Source: Enterovibrio calviensis DSM 14347 (lineage in GTDB: Bacteria; Pseudomonadota; Gammaproteobacteria; Enterobacterales; Vibrionaceae). Taken from it: a stretch of 64,000 bases of DNA. The translations under genes and the position numbers were made by a program. The stretch is taken from assembly GCF_000621165.1 (NCBI RefSeq), contig NZ_JHZA01000001.1, positions 434,001-498,000 on the forward strand, in the 5' to 3' direction. Position 1 is the first letter of the stretch, and every line of letters starts with the position of its first letter. Under the pieces are notes generated by a model, which made no database searches, had not been told where the DNA came from, and saw only the letters and a program-made list of their open reading frames with translations. Positions 7,721-15,802 of this stretch are shown here, in pieces.

Positions 7721-9043
7721 TTATGCAGTCGCGGCCGTGTAAGAAAATGCTTGCTTGTATTTCTTCTCACTGAAGAAGTAGCAGAACACACCCGCAAAAC
7801 AAACGGCGTTGACGATGAATGAGGTTTGCATGCCCATGTGATCCGCCATCAAGCCTTGTACGACAGGAATTGCCGCACCACCGATGATAGACATCACTAC
7901 AAATCCGCCCGCAGTTTCTGTGTAGCGTGTATCAACGGATTGCAGCGTCGACGCGAAGATAGTTGCCCAACAAGGTGCGAACAGTGCTGATGTACCCACA
8001 GCAACCCACACAGCGCTGAAGTTAGGCACAAACGTGACGTAGATTAAGCAGAATACACCGACCGCTGAGTAGCCCATCAAGACGTTCTCTTGCGAGGTCT
8101 TAGTGAATAAGTAGTTCGCTAGCAGCTTACCTAAGAAGTACATAATAAAGGCATAAAGCAGGTAGTTGGCCGCATCGTGCTCAACCATGTTTGAATCCAT
8201 TTCAAGTGCGAGGCGAATGGTGAATGACCACACCGCCACTTGCATGCCCACGTAAGCAAACTGCGTGACGATACCTTTGAAGAAACGTGTATTGCCAGCA
8301 AGGTATGACAAGGTTTCACTAAACGATGGCTGGTCATCTTTCTTATTCGTTACTGCTTTGCAGTTTGGATATTCCGTCACCGCAATAAGGATAGCGACGG
8401 TCGCAATCACACCCACCAACCACTTGTAAGGTTCTAGTGTCTGTTGCAGCACTTGTTCTTTAAACACTTCTAGCTCTGGGCCTGTTAGCGTTGCCATCAT
8501 ATGGCCAACGTCGACGCCTTCTTGGAAAATAAGGTGCTTACCGAGCAGTAGACCGATGATGTAGCCCATCGCATTGATGGTGTGAGAAACATTCAAACGC
8601 AACGTGGCGCGTTCGGGCTCACCGATCATCGCAGAATAGGTATTGCACGAGGTTTCAAGGAATGACAAGCCAATTGCGATACAGAAAATCGCTGCCAAGA
8701 ACATGGTGTAAGTGCCCGCGTGGGACGCAGGGAAGAACATCATGCAGCCAAAGATATACAGTGCTAAGCCCAGCAGTATTGCCAATTTATACGATGTTTT
8801 TTTCACAACCATAGAGGCAGGGATCGCCACTAAGAAGTAAGCACCATAGAAGGCAGATTGTACCAGTGCCGAGGCAAAGTTAGACAAATCAAAAATGGAT
8901 TTAAACTGTGTGATTAAGACATCGTTCAGCGCTGCCGCCGCAGACCACAATGCAAACACAGAAGAGAGCAGCAAAAATTGGAATAATGGCGTTTTGTTCA
9001 GGAATCCGTCGGCATGTTGCACGGTATTGTTTCGAATAAACAT
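7721..9043 (-). CDS. FucP-type sugar:H+ symporter (MFS), probable ribose permease
   Basis: About 440 residues, the size of E. coli FucP. Sequence features: TPLFQFLLLSSVFALWSAAAALNDVL (first helix), SAFYGAYFLVAIPASMVVKK, FLETSCNTYSAMIG (the FucP-family conserved loop), RLNVSHTINAMGYIIG, then about six C-terminal helices. Twelve membrane spans are expected. The frame runs 21 codons further upstream, but that extension is Arg/Cys-rich and lacks a ribosome site. The ATG at 9043 follows GGAAGG at good spacing, so I chose it. Placement between rbsD and rbsK, with no rbsACB ABC transporter genes, suggests it imports ribose. The annotated family is L-fucose transport, so the substrate is inference. 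Confidence 0.85.
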   Translation of the reverse strand: MFIRNNTVQHADGFLNKTPLFQFLLLSSVFALWSAAAALNDVLITQFKSIFDLSNFASALVQSAFYGAYFLVAIPASMVVKKTSYKLAILLGLALYIFGCMMFFPASHAGTYTMFLAAIFCIAIGLSFLETSCNTYSAMIGEPERATLRLNVSHTINAMGYIIGLLLGKHLIFQEGVDVGHMMATLTGPELEVFKEQVLQQTLEPYKWLVGVIATVAILIAVTEYPNCKAVTNKKDDQPSFSETLSYLAGNTRFFKGIVTQFAYVGMQVAVWSFTIRLALEMDSNMVEHDAANYLLYAFIMYFLGKLLANYLFTKTSQENVLMGYSAVGVFCLIYVTFVPNFSAVWVAVGTSALFAPCWATIFASTLQSVDTRYTETAGGFVVMSIIGGAAIPVVQGLMADHMGMQTSFIVNAVCFAGVFCYFFSEKKYKQAFSYTAATA

Positions 9044-9129
9044 AATGTACCTTCCATTCTTTCTGTCACGCTCAGTGGCTCGCCACGTTCGGCAACAGGT
9101 TGTCATTTAAATATTATTTTTTGGAATGT

Positions 9130-9549
9130 TTAGAAAACAACGCCAGCTTGAAAAATCACGTTGGCATAAGGCGTACATTCACCCGTGCGAATCACCGCTT
9201 TGCTATCGTGCGTACGTTGCTTAAATTGCTCGTGAGTGAGATGTTGGATGTTGAAGGTTTTGTTGCAACGCACTTGCTCTGCGTCTAATTCTGTCATGAG
9301 CGCTTGGTATAGCTCAGGGCTGATTTCCGCAAACTCTTTCGCTATGACGACCCCTTCAATTTGTGACTCAGAGAGGATCACTCGAACGGTATCAATGAAA
9401 CTCGGTACGCCATGGGTCAGCGCTAAGTCGATACGAGAAACCGAATCCGGAATTGGCAGACCTGCATCACAAATGGTGATCTCATCGGTATGGCCTAGCG
9501 TCGCCAGCAAATAAGAAATATCAGAATTTAGTAGAGTAGTTTTTTTCAT
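9130..9549 (-). CDS. rbsD: D-ribose pyranase RbsD
   Basis: A 139-residue protein matching RbsD: MKKTTLLNSDISYLLATLGHTDEI with the catalytic-type His, ICDAGLPIP, IDLALTHGVPSF, and the C-terminal RTGECTPYANVIFQAGV. It converts beta-D-ribopyranose to the furanose form used by ribokinase and works as a cytoplasmic ring-shaped oligomer. It is the first gene of the ribose operon; its start is about 98 bases downstream of a perfect RbsR-type palindrome. The gap to the permease is 86 bases. Confidence 0.95.
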   Translation of the reverse strand: MKKTTLLNSDISYLLATLGHTDEITICDAGLPIPDSVSRIDLALTHGVPSFIDTVRVILSESQIEGVVIAKEFAEISPELYQALMTELDAEQVRCNKTFNIQHLTHEQFKQRTHDSKAVIRTGECTPYANVIFQAGVVF

Positions 9550-9646
9550 TTCATCGACCTTTCGGCTACACGTCTTGCAACATTGAATAGAAGATTTGAA
9601 TAGATGATGAGCGACAAAAATTGTGCTGTTTCATTCTTCAAAAAAG

Positions 9647-9668
9647 CTCATCGAAACGTTTCGATGAG
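9647..9668. promoter_or_regulatory. RbsR operator upstream of rbsD
   Basis: A perfect 22-bp palindrome centred on CGAAACGTTTCG with CTCAT/ATGAG outer arms. It matches the LacI-family consensus and closely resembles the E. coli RbsR site (GCGAAACGTTTCGC). A TATTAT at 9669-9674 on the minus strand could be the -10 box, which would put the operator over the start of transcription. A half-matching CRP site (TGTGA-N6-TCTTT, 9714-9729) lies just upstream. Confidence 0.88.
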
Positions 9669-9851
9669 ATAATATTCTTCTAAATTGGCTTTGCATTAAG
9701 CTTCCATCATATGTGTGATTTCGATCTTTCTGGCGGCAGTTTCGGATAGATTATTGAGATACTGATCATATCACTGGGCTTGCGGTTGAGCTTTTGGCAG
9801 AGTAAAAACACGTAAGGTAAGGATTAAGCAGTGTGAAATTGACGAAAATCT

Positions 9852-10010
9852 TTGATAACCAGAATTAAACAGTATGCAAACAAAGCATTCACTTTGCGGG
9901 GTTCGAAAAGAGAAATTGCTGGCTCGCACTCATTCACCGGTGCTGGTAACGCTAGAAGAAACATGCAGGCTGCTGGGCTTGACGATGATGACTTGCTGAA
10001 CATTGGCTGA
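9852..10010 (+). pseudogene. Short open frame downstream of dnaE2, possible remnant of a small gene
   Basis: On the plus strand a frame is open from about 9843 to the TGA at 10008-10010. Its tail reads GNARRNMQAAGLDDDDLLNIG, which loosely resembles the C-terminal LDDxxLxDIG tail of DUF1127-type small proteins. There is no ATG near the start (only a TTG at 9852 with no ribosome site), so it may be a decayed fragment or not a gene. The rest of 9675-10018 holds the upstream part of the rbsD promoter region and nothing else I recognise. Confidence 0.2.
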
Positions 10011-10018
10011 TATGCCGC

Positions 10019-13000
10019 TTAATGAAAATCTCTCGCTTGGATGAGTAACTGATCGAGCGTGGATGTCATGTCGATTAAACGCCCTGCAATAATATGTACT
10101 ACCTCACCTTCCCGTTCTAATATTCCTTTTATTTTTAATATTTTGGCAGTAACAAACGGCGTGTTTTGCGCTCTTGCTGTGGCTAGCCAGACTACGACAT
10201 TGATATTTCCGGTTTGGTCCTCCAAGGTCATAAAGGTTACGCCACTTGCGGTGCCTGGGCGTTGTCGCCCTGTGACTACACCGGCAACGGTGACGGCAGA
10301 GCCTGATTTGATGGTGGCCAGTTCACTGGCGAGGCGATGTTTTCCCAACTTTCCATTCTCATCTAAGAGCGCAATAGGGTGCTTACCTAACGTCAATCCG
10401 GTTGAGGCATAATCTTCAATCGCATCCTCAATAGCGGTAGGCGATTGAATGGTTTGCTCGTCATGGTCTGTGGGCGCGGTATTTGCGAGCAGTGGCAGCG
10501 TATGCGTGTCATCCATCATTTGCCATCGCGCTGAAAACCGATTGTTTGCCAGTACTTGCGTGGCATTCGCACTGGCGAGCGCTTGGAGATCGCCTCGACT
10601 CATCCCGCACTGGCGTAGTTCATTGATGTGTTGAAAGCCTTGTCTCGGCCGATGAGAAAGAAGTTGCTCACCACCTTGTGCGGAAAAGCCTTTCACAAGA
10701 CGAAAACCCAAACGAAGGGCGTATTGGTTGTTCTCGACAACTTGTTGATGATCCCAGTCGCTGTGATTGACACATATAGGTAAGATTTTCACCCCATGAC
10801 GAGCAGCATCTTGGAGAAGCTGCGAGGGGCTATAAAAACCCATGGGTTGGCTGTTGAGCAACGCGCAGTAGAAGGCAACAGGGTAGTAATGCTTTAACCA
10901 CGATGAGGTATATGCCAATACTGCAAATGAAGCACTGTGGGATTCGGGAAAGCCGTATTCGCCGAAGCCTTGTATCTGCTTAAATATTTGCTCTGCGAAT
11001 GCAATATCGTAACCTCGTTCTTTCATCCCATTGATCAGCTTTTCGCGAAAAGGGGCGAGTTTGCCGCTGCGCTTCCAAGCCGCCATGGCACGACGAAGTT
11101 GATCCGCCTCACCACCACTAAAGCCTGCCGCCACCATGGCGAGTTGAATCACCTGTTCCTGAAAAATGGGTACGCCCATGGTGCGAGAAAGCACAGACTC
11201 GACTTCCTTTGAGGGATAAGAAACGGCTTCTTTTCCCCATCGACGTTTTAAGTAAGGATGCACCATGTCCCCTTGTATTGGGCCAGGACGCACGATGGCT
11301 ATCTGTATGACTAAATCGTAATAGCAAGCAGGCCGTAGCCTTGGCAGCATGTTGATTTGTGCGCGGGATTCCACCTGAAAAACCCCCACAGAATCGCCTC
11401 TTTGTAGCTGTTGATAGACTTGAGGATCGTCACCCATGGCAGTGATATCCGCGATAGATAGGGCACGGTTATCCTGTTGGTGGATTATTGTAAATGCCTT
11501 GCGAATAGCGCTGAGCATACCTAATGCGAGGATATCCACCTTGAGTAACCCTAAAGATTCGAGGTCGTCTTTATCCCATTGGATCACGCTTCGCTCAGCC
11601 ATGGCGGCGTTTTCAACCGGAACCAGTTCATACAAGGGCCCAGCAGAGATAATGAACCCGCCGACGTGTTGGCTTAAATGACGAGGAAACCCACGAATCT
11701 CTTCAACTAATTCCAATAACCAGCGTCCGTGATGAGACTCGATATCTAAACCGAGCGCTTTGAGTTGCTCCGTTTTATCGAGGTCTTTGTCTCTGTGGTT
11801 AAGATTTTTGATGTAGTAATCAAGCTGTGTGTCGTTGATGCCTAAGGCTTTACCGACATCTCGAAACGCGCTCTTAAACCGATAAGTGATCACGGTGGCA
11901 GCCAGTGCTGCGCGCTGGCGGCCATATTTTTGGTAAATATACTGGAAGATTTCCTCTCGGCGCTCGTGCTCAAAATCCACGTCAATGTCTGGCGGTTCAT
12001 CGCGTTCTTTAGAGATAAAGCGCTCAAAGAGTACATTCACTTTGTCGGGGTTTACCGCAGTTATCTCAAGGCAGTAACACACGACAGAATTGGCTGCCGA
12101 CCCTCGCCCTTGATATAAAATTCCCTGCGATTTAGCAAACTGGACAATGTCGTAAATAGTGAGGAAAAAGAATTCGTATTTTTGCTCTGCAATGAGTACC
12201 AGTTCTTTTTCAATGATGGCGCGAACGTCAGGTCGAATTCCGTCAGGAAATCGCAGTTTTATGCCTTGTTCAACAAGGTGGCGAAGGTAATGACTGACAG
12301 TGAAGCCATCTGGGACCAACTCAGCAGGGTATTCGTAACGCAATTCACTTAGACAGAAGTTGCACCGCTTAACGATGTTGGCGGTTTCTTGTATCCACGC
12401 TGGTGGGTAAAGCTTAGTGATCTGGTCGAGAGGCTTGAGGGCTTGCTCTCCATTGCGCGGCAGTGACAGTCCGCACTCATGAAGCGGTTTTCTTAAACGA
12501 ATGGCAGTCAGCACATCAAGGAGAGGCTGGCGTCTCGGGTGGTGCATGAGAATATCATTGGTGCAGACGATCGGCAGGGCAAGTGAGCCAGCCAGTGTTT
12601 CTATCAAGGTCAGGTAGCGGGACTCATCAGGCAGTAGAAGGCGTTCAGCGCCAATCCAGAGCCGCCCGTCAAACGTGTTTTTTAGCCAATGTTGGAAAGA
12701 CGCTTTCTGGATATTTTGTTCGTGATCAAGCGTTGGAAGCCAAATACACAAGCAGTGTTTGATGTGGCCAAAATCATCACTAAAAACCTGATAATGCCCT
12801 TTTTCACTTCGCATACGTGCTTGGGTGATCAGCCGAGCCAATTCGCCATAAGCGATACGACTTGGGCAAAGCAGAATCAGTTTCTCCCCTTGATAGGAAA
12901 TTTCTGAACCGACAATGAGTGTGAGAGACAGTTGCTGATCTCTAATCGCTGTGTAAGCACGTACTACGCCAGCAAGAGAGCATTCATCGGTGATGGCGAG

Positions 13001-13150
13001 AGCTTTGTAGCCCAAAGTTTCAGCGCGGACGACTAACTCTTCAGGGTGAGAGGCTCCCGTTAAAAAGCTGTAGTTGCTTTTACAATGCAGTTCACCAAAC
13101 CAAGGGAGTGGGGTGGACGGATTATTTCCCATGTTGAATCCGCTTAGCAA
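10019..13150 (-). CDS. dnaE2: Error-prone DNA polymerase DnaE2/ImuC
   Basis: A 1043-residue C-family polymerase of the DnaE2/ImuC type. It opens with a PHP domain (FGELHCKSNYSFLTGASHPEELV, LAITDECSLAGVVRAY). Polymerase motifs follow: YQGRGSAANSVVCYCLEIT, the catalytic PPDIDVDFEHERREEI, HVGGFIISAGPL and VRPGPIQGDMVHPYL. The C-terminus has an OB-fold (AVTVAGVVTGRQRPGTASGVTFMTLEDQTG). In ImuABC systems it makes the mutagenic bypass during SOS and works with ImuB and the beta clamp. It overlaps imuB by seven bases. A second ATG, six codons in, is possible (13132). Its last codons include the 26-bp sequence repeated at 4426. Confidence 0.96.
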   Translation of the reverse strand: MLSGFNMGNNPSTPLPWFGELHCKSNYSFLTGASHPEELVVRAETLGYKALAITDECSLAGVVRAYTAIRDQQLSLTLIVGSEISYQGEKLILLCPSRIAYGELARLITQARMRSEKGHYQVFSDDFGHIKHCLCIWLPTLDHEQNIQKASFQHWLKNTFDGRLWIGAERLLLPDESRYLTLIETLAGSLALPIVCTNDILMHHPRRQPLLDVLTAIRLRKPLHECGLSLPRNGEQALKPLDQITKLYPPAWIQETANIVKRCNFCLSELRYEYPAELVPDGFTVSHYLRHLVEQGIKLRFPDGIRPDVRAIIEKELVLIAEQKYEFFFLTIYDIVQFAKSQGILYQGRGSAANSVVCYCLEITAVNPDKVNVLFERFISKERDEPPDIDVDFEHERREEIFQYIYQKYGRQRAALAATVITYRFKSAFRDVGKALGINDTQLDYYIKNLNHRDKDLDKTEQLKALGLDIESHHGRWLLELVEEIRGFPRHLSQHVGGFIISAGPLYELVPVENAAMAERSVIQWDKDDLESLGLLKVDILALGMLSAIRKAFTIIHQQDNRALSIADITAMGDDPQVYQQLQRGDSVGVFQVESRAQINMLPRLRPACYYDLVIQIAIVRPGPIQGDMVHPYLKRRWGKEAVSYPSKEVESVLSRTMGVPIFQEQVIQLAMVAAGFSGGEADQLRRAMAAWKRSGKLAPFREKLINGMKERGYDIAFAEQIFKQIQGFGEYGFPESHSASFAVLAYTSSWLKHYYPVAFYCALLNSQPMGFYSPSQLLQDAARHGVKILPICVNHSDWDHQQVVENNQYALRLGFRLVKGFSAQGGEQLLSHRPRQGFQHINELRQCGMSRGDLQALASANATQVLANNRFSARWQMMDDTHTLPLLANTAPTDHDEQTIQSPTAIEDAIEDYASTGLTLGKHPIALLDENGKLGKHRLASELATIKSGSAVTVAGVVTGRQRPGTASGVTFMTLEDQTGNINVVVWLATARAQNTPFVTAKILKIKGILEREGEVVHIIAGRLIDMTSTLDQLLIQARDFH
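10035..10060. repeat. 26-bp direct repeat, right copy (inside dnaE2 3' end)
   Basis: Identical and co-oriented with 4426-4451. It is functional coding sequence here, encoding TLDQLLIQA near the DnaE2 C-terminus. The two copies are 5609 bases apart and flank the ribose module. Confidence 0.85.
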
Positions 13151-14550
13151 AAAAGACCATGTTCAAACCATTCCCCTGTTGCCGTACGAAATACCCAACA
13201 CCATTGCCCGCGCTGATTACGTGCGATGAAATAATCGCGTTGAATGGGGGTTTTATCCCACCAACCTCCACTGATGCGCTCAGGCCCTGTCAATGTCTCT
13301 GGTCGAGCGAGTAGAGGCCGTGGCGAAATGTGCAGCAGTGATGGTCTTGATGGAAGATGAGTGGGTAGCGTTTGTTCACAGGCGTGTAATGGCGGTTGTC
13401 GACGAAAAGCATGTTCAGGGCGATGATCGTTTTTGAGCGTCAAGCTATACACCGCCTGCTTTCCGGCTTTTGCCTGCATGAGGCTAATGAGCTCGCCAGA
13501 TGTCAGTTGTCCGCGTTTTCCTGCGAATAAGTCTTGGGTTGGGGATTGTTTGGGCAGCAAGGTGGCTGCTTCAAGGCGGATATGGGTAACGGGCGCATCG
13601 AGTGTGAGTTTTTCTAAGTGCAATTGGAGTAAAGGCATCCATCGATTGGCGCGAGATTCGGGCGCGGCTGCCGACAGAGTTAAAGATTTATCATCCTGTT
13701 CGCGTTGAGTCAGCGTCACCTTCACGCTGGGAATCACGGCTTCTCTTACATCAAGAAACTTCTCCATTTCTTTTAACATGCGTTGAAGGGGAAAACAGAG
13801 AGTTTGGCTGTTGGCTATTTCATGTAAGAGCTCTATCGATTGCTGAAAGTGTTCAGGCGGTGTGAAAAAGGTGTGCTGAGCGGTTTGGCTTTGTGTCAGA
13901 GCGCGAAGTTGTTCTGGCACACTTTTTCCAAATCGCTGCCCTAAAGAGGCAATGGGTAAAGCGAAAAGCTGTTTCGCTTGGCGAAGTCCCATTCGTTCAA
14001 ATTGCACGGATTGTTTGTCGGTAAAACCCAATTGGCGAACGCTGAGGGCGTCCAAAGCACTTTGTGTCGACTCTGGCGTGAGAAAGCCTTTATCGGCTTT
14101 GGCTTGTGCCAGTTTTAATGCCGCTTCAGGGTAGGGACTCAGCGCAAAATGAAAGGTCACGTTCTCATTGGTTAATGCCGATAATAGGGTATGCCAGTAA
14201 TGGTCTAGCGACCCATAAAGCTTGAGCATGGGGCTGACTTTCATGAGCAAACCATTTGGCGGATAGAGCACAATGTCGGCATTGATTTGATAAAGCAAAG
14301 AAGCCAACTGTAATAGGCGTTCGGTCTCACTTTTCTCATCGTAATTCACAACCTGTAATGAATGGCAAAGCGCACTGGCTGTGCCCAAATCATTACCCAG
14401 CGTAATGCCATGCTCGAAGGCGCTTTGATTGGCCTGACAAACAGAGCCATTGCTACCCGATAGGATGATCAACGGAAGCGTAGAACCGTTATCGCGCTCC
14501 AAGGTATTGAGCAGCAGAGCGGGGAAGTATATTGAGAGCCACAGCATCAT
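13144..14550 (-). CDS. imuB: ImuB, Y-family polymerase-like SOS mutagenesis protein
   Basis: 468 residues starting MMLWLSIYFPALLLNTLERD, with the Y-family fold: palm/fingers about residues 1-150, ALSVRQLGFTDKQSVQFERMGL (helix-hairpin-helix region), and a little-finger-type C-terminus. As in other ImuB proteins, the catalytic acidic residues of true Y polymerases are not evident: the first motif reads LWLSIYFPAL rather than D-x-D/N. It is therefore expected to be a non-catalytic adaptor that brings DnaE2 and ImuA to the beta clamp. It overlaps imuA by four bases and dnaE2 by seven, so translation is coupled. Confidence 0.92.
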   Translation of the reverse strand: MMLWLSIYFPALLLNTLERDNGSTLPLIILSGSNGSVCQANQSAFEHGITLGNDLGTASALCHSLQVVNYDEKSETERLLQLASLLYQINADIVLYPPNGLLMKVSPMLKLYGSLDHYWHTLLSALTNENVTFHFALSPYPEAALKLAQAKADKGFLTPESTQSALDALSVRQLGFTDKQSVQFERMGLRQAKQLFALPIASLGQRFGKSVPEQLRALTQSQTAQHTFFTPPEHFQQSIELLHEIANSQTLCFPLQRMLKEMEKFLDVREAVIPSVKVTLTQREQDDKSLTLSAAAPESRANRWMPLLQLHLEKLTLDAPVTHIRLEAATLLPKQSPTQDLFAGKRGQLTSGELISLMQAKAGKQAVYSLTLKNDHRPEHAFRRQPPLHACEQTLPTHLPSRPSLLHISPRPLLARPETLTGPERISGGWWDKTPIQRDYFIARNQRGQWCWVFRTATGEWFEHGLFC

Positions 14551-15248
14551 CGGAATAAAGGCACAACGTTTTTGCTGGATGGGAGAACATGAATGTCTTC
14601 TGCTTCTTCGGCATGATTTAAGAGATGTCGCTGATAGGCGTGGAAGACAGGTGGCAACGGAAGGTGGAAAGGAGGAATAGGCAACCCTCGGCGTTTAATA
14701 ACACGAACATTTAGCCCTTCTTCAGTTGGCGTCACGGCAAGCCGACAGCTCACGGGTAAACCTTGTGAGCTTTCTTGATGGGTAACCATAAACAGTAAGC
14801 AATCATTCTCTGTTGCAGCTAACTGTAAGCGCCTTGCTTGCGTGACAGAGAGGCTTTTTCCCCACAGTACAGCAGTACGACAACAGCCACTTTTGATGGC
14901 TTGTTCTACGCACCACAATGTTGAAGGCAAGGTCGAATGTAAAATGATGACCTTGTTCAAATCCAGTTCGGCTTGGCATAACGCGATAGGGTTTAGCTCT
15001 CCGGGTGGAGTAGCGAATACCACCAGTTCACTGTCTTTTAAAGCGCTAGCAATAGCAGGGAGCACGAGGCGTAGTTCACCAATGCCAAAGCAGGGGAGCT
15101 GAAGTTCAACCACCCCGGATTCTGGCCAGCCGCCCTCTAGTTTCTCATCAATGATGTCGTAGCCGCTAGGTCGACAATGTGTTTGGGGTTGGTAGAGGCG
15201 ATTCGCCGTCCAAATCCCGGAATGCAGAGCAAGAATGTTATCAAGCAT
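14547..15248 (-). CDS. imuA: ImuA, RecA-like SOS mutagenesis protein
   Basis: 233 residues with the ImuA/SulA-like RecA fold: GYDIIDEKLEGGWPESGVVELQL near the N-terminus, where RecA has its L1 strand and P-loop. The Walker A glycine-lysine is not conserved here (FGIGELRLVLPA). VIILHSTLPSTLWCVEQAIKSG and RRLQLAATENDCLLFMVTHQ follow. First gene of imuA-imuB-dnaE2. Its ATG lies 12 bases inside a perfect LexA box, so the cassette is DNA-damage inducible. Known role: accessory to ImuB and DnaE2 in mutagenic translesion synthesis. Confidence 0.9.
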   Translation of the reverse strand: MLDNILALHSGIWTANRLYQPQTHCRPSGYDIIDEKLEGGWPESGVVELQLPCFGIGELRLVLPAIASALKDSELVVFATPPGELNPIALCQAELDLNKVIILHSTLPSTLWCVEQAIKSGCCRTAVLWGKSLSVTQARRLQLAATENDCLLFMVTHQESSQGLPVSCRLAVTPTEEGLNVRVIKRRGLPIPPFHLPLPPVFHAYQRHLLNHAEEAEDIHVLPSSKNVVPLFR

Positions 15249-15259
15249 AATTAATAATA

Positions 15260-15275
15260 CTGTATATATGTACAG
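15260..15275. promoter_or_regulatory. LexA (SOS) box of imuA-imuB-dnaE2
   Basis: CTGTATATATGTACAG fits the gammaproteobacterial LexA consensus CTG-N10-CAG. It sits in a longer dyad with 12-bp arms (15253-15264 and 15271-15282) immediately upstream of imuA. It could also influence the divergent lipoprotein gene, about 200 bases away, but that is less likely. Confidence 0.95.
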
Positions 15276-15408
15276 TATTATTCTAGGGTCAGATCGTCAT
15301 TTGAGCAAGCGCATTTTTGTTCACTCTGAAGGTCGCTTTGATTGAGCGCTTTAAGTTGCTCAGTAGTAAGTTCTCAATGCTTAATGAGATCATTTGAGTA
15401 TAATCTCA

Positions 15409-15447
15409 ATACCCAAGCAACCTTGAGTCTTCAGGTTGCTTGGGTAT
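15409..15447. repeat. Intergenic palindromic repeat, copy 1
   Basis: 15-bp perfect arms, ATACCCAAGCAACCT and its complement, around a 9-base loop. It is one of five related elements in the window (26871, 35616, 38165 and a half at 55826). All lie between genes. This copy is just ahead of the lipoprotein gene and could form a hairpin in its leader. Confidence 0.85.
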
Positions 15448-15478
15448 AAATAACCAAATAATAAACGTAGAGAAAAAC

Positions 15479-15802
15479 ATGAAGAAGTGGCTACTTGTTA
15501 CTGCCCCATTTGTCCTGTCAGCGTGTGTAACAATGCCTGAGCCTGACTCTGAAAAAATCAATGTGCTTTGGGGCGATGCTCTTGAAATGATCGGATGTGA
15601 AGATAAAGGTGTCGTGGTTGGTTCCCAAGGTCATTGGTATGACTATTGGATGATTAACGACGGAACGTTGACGAAGGGAGCGGTGAACCAAATGCGTAAC
15701 GAAGCCATGACGCTGGGTGCTGATACGATCTTACTTTATTCACCTAAGCCCTTCTCTACCTCGGTCACTTTCCTTGCTAAAGCTTACCGTTGTCAGCCAT
15801 AA
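15479..15802 (+). CDS. DUF4156-type lipoprotein (YjeI-like)
   Basis: 107 residues. The ATG at 15479 begins a lipoprotein signal MKKWLLVTAPFVLSAC with the lipobox LSAC, so Cys16 would be acylated; the +2 residue is Val, which favours the outer membrane. The frame extends upstream through a palindromic repeat, which is not a real N-terminus. The mature part has CEDKGVVVGSQGHWYDYW, NQMRNEAMTLGADTILLY and a C-terminal YRC, the cysteine pair and spacing seen in DUF4156 proteins such as E. coli YjeI. Function unknown. The 3' end overlaps the convergent glycosyltransferase gene by ten bases. Confidence 0.85.
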   Translation: MKKWLLVTAPFVLSACVTMPEPDSEKINVLWGDALEMIGCEDKGVVVGSQGHWYDYWMINDGTLTKGAVNQMRNEAMTLGADTILLYSPKPFSTSVTFLAKAYRCQP

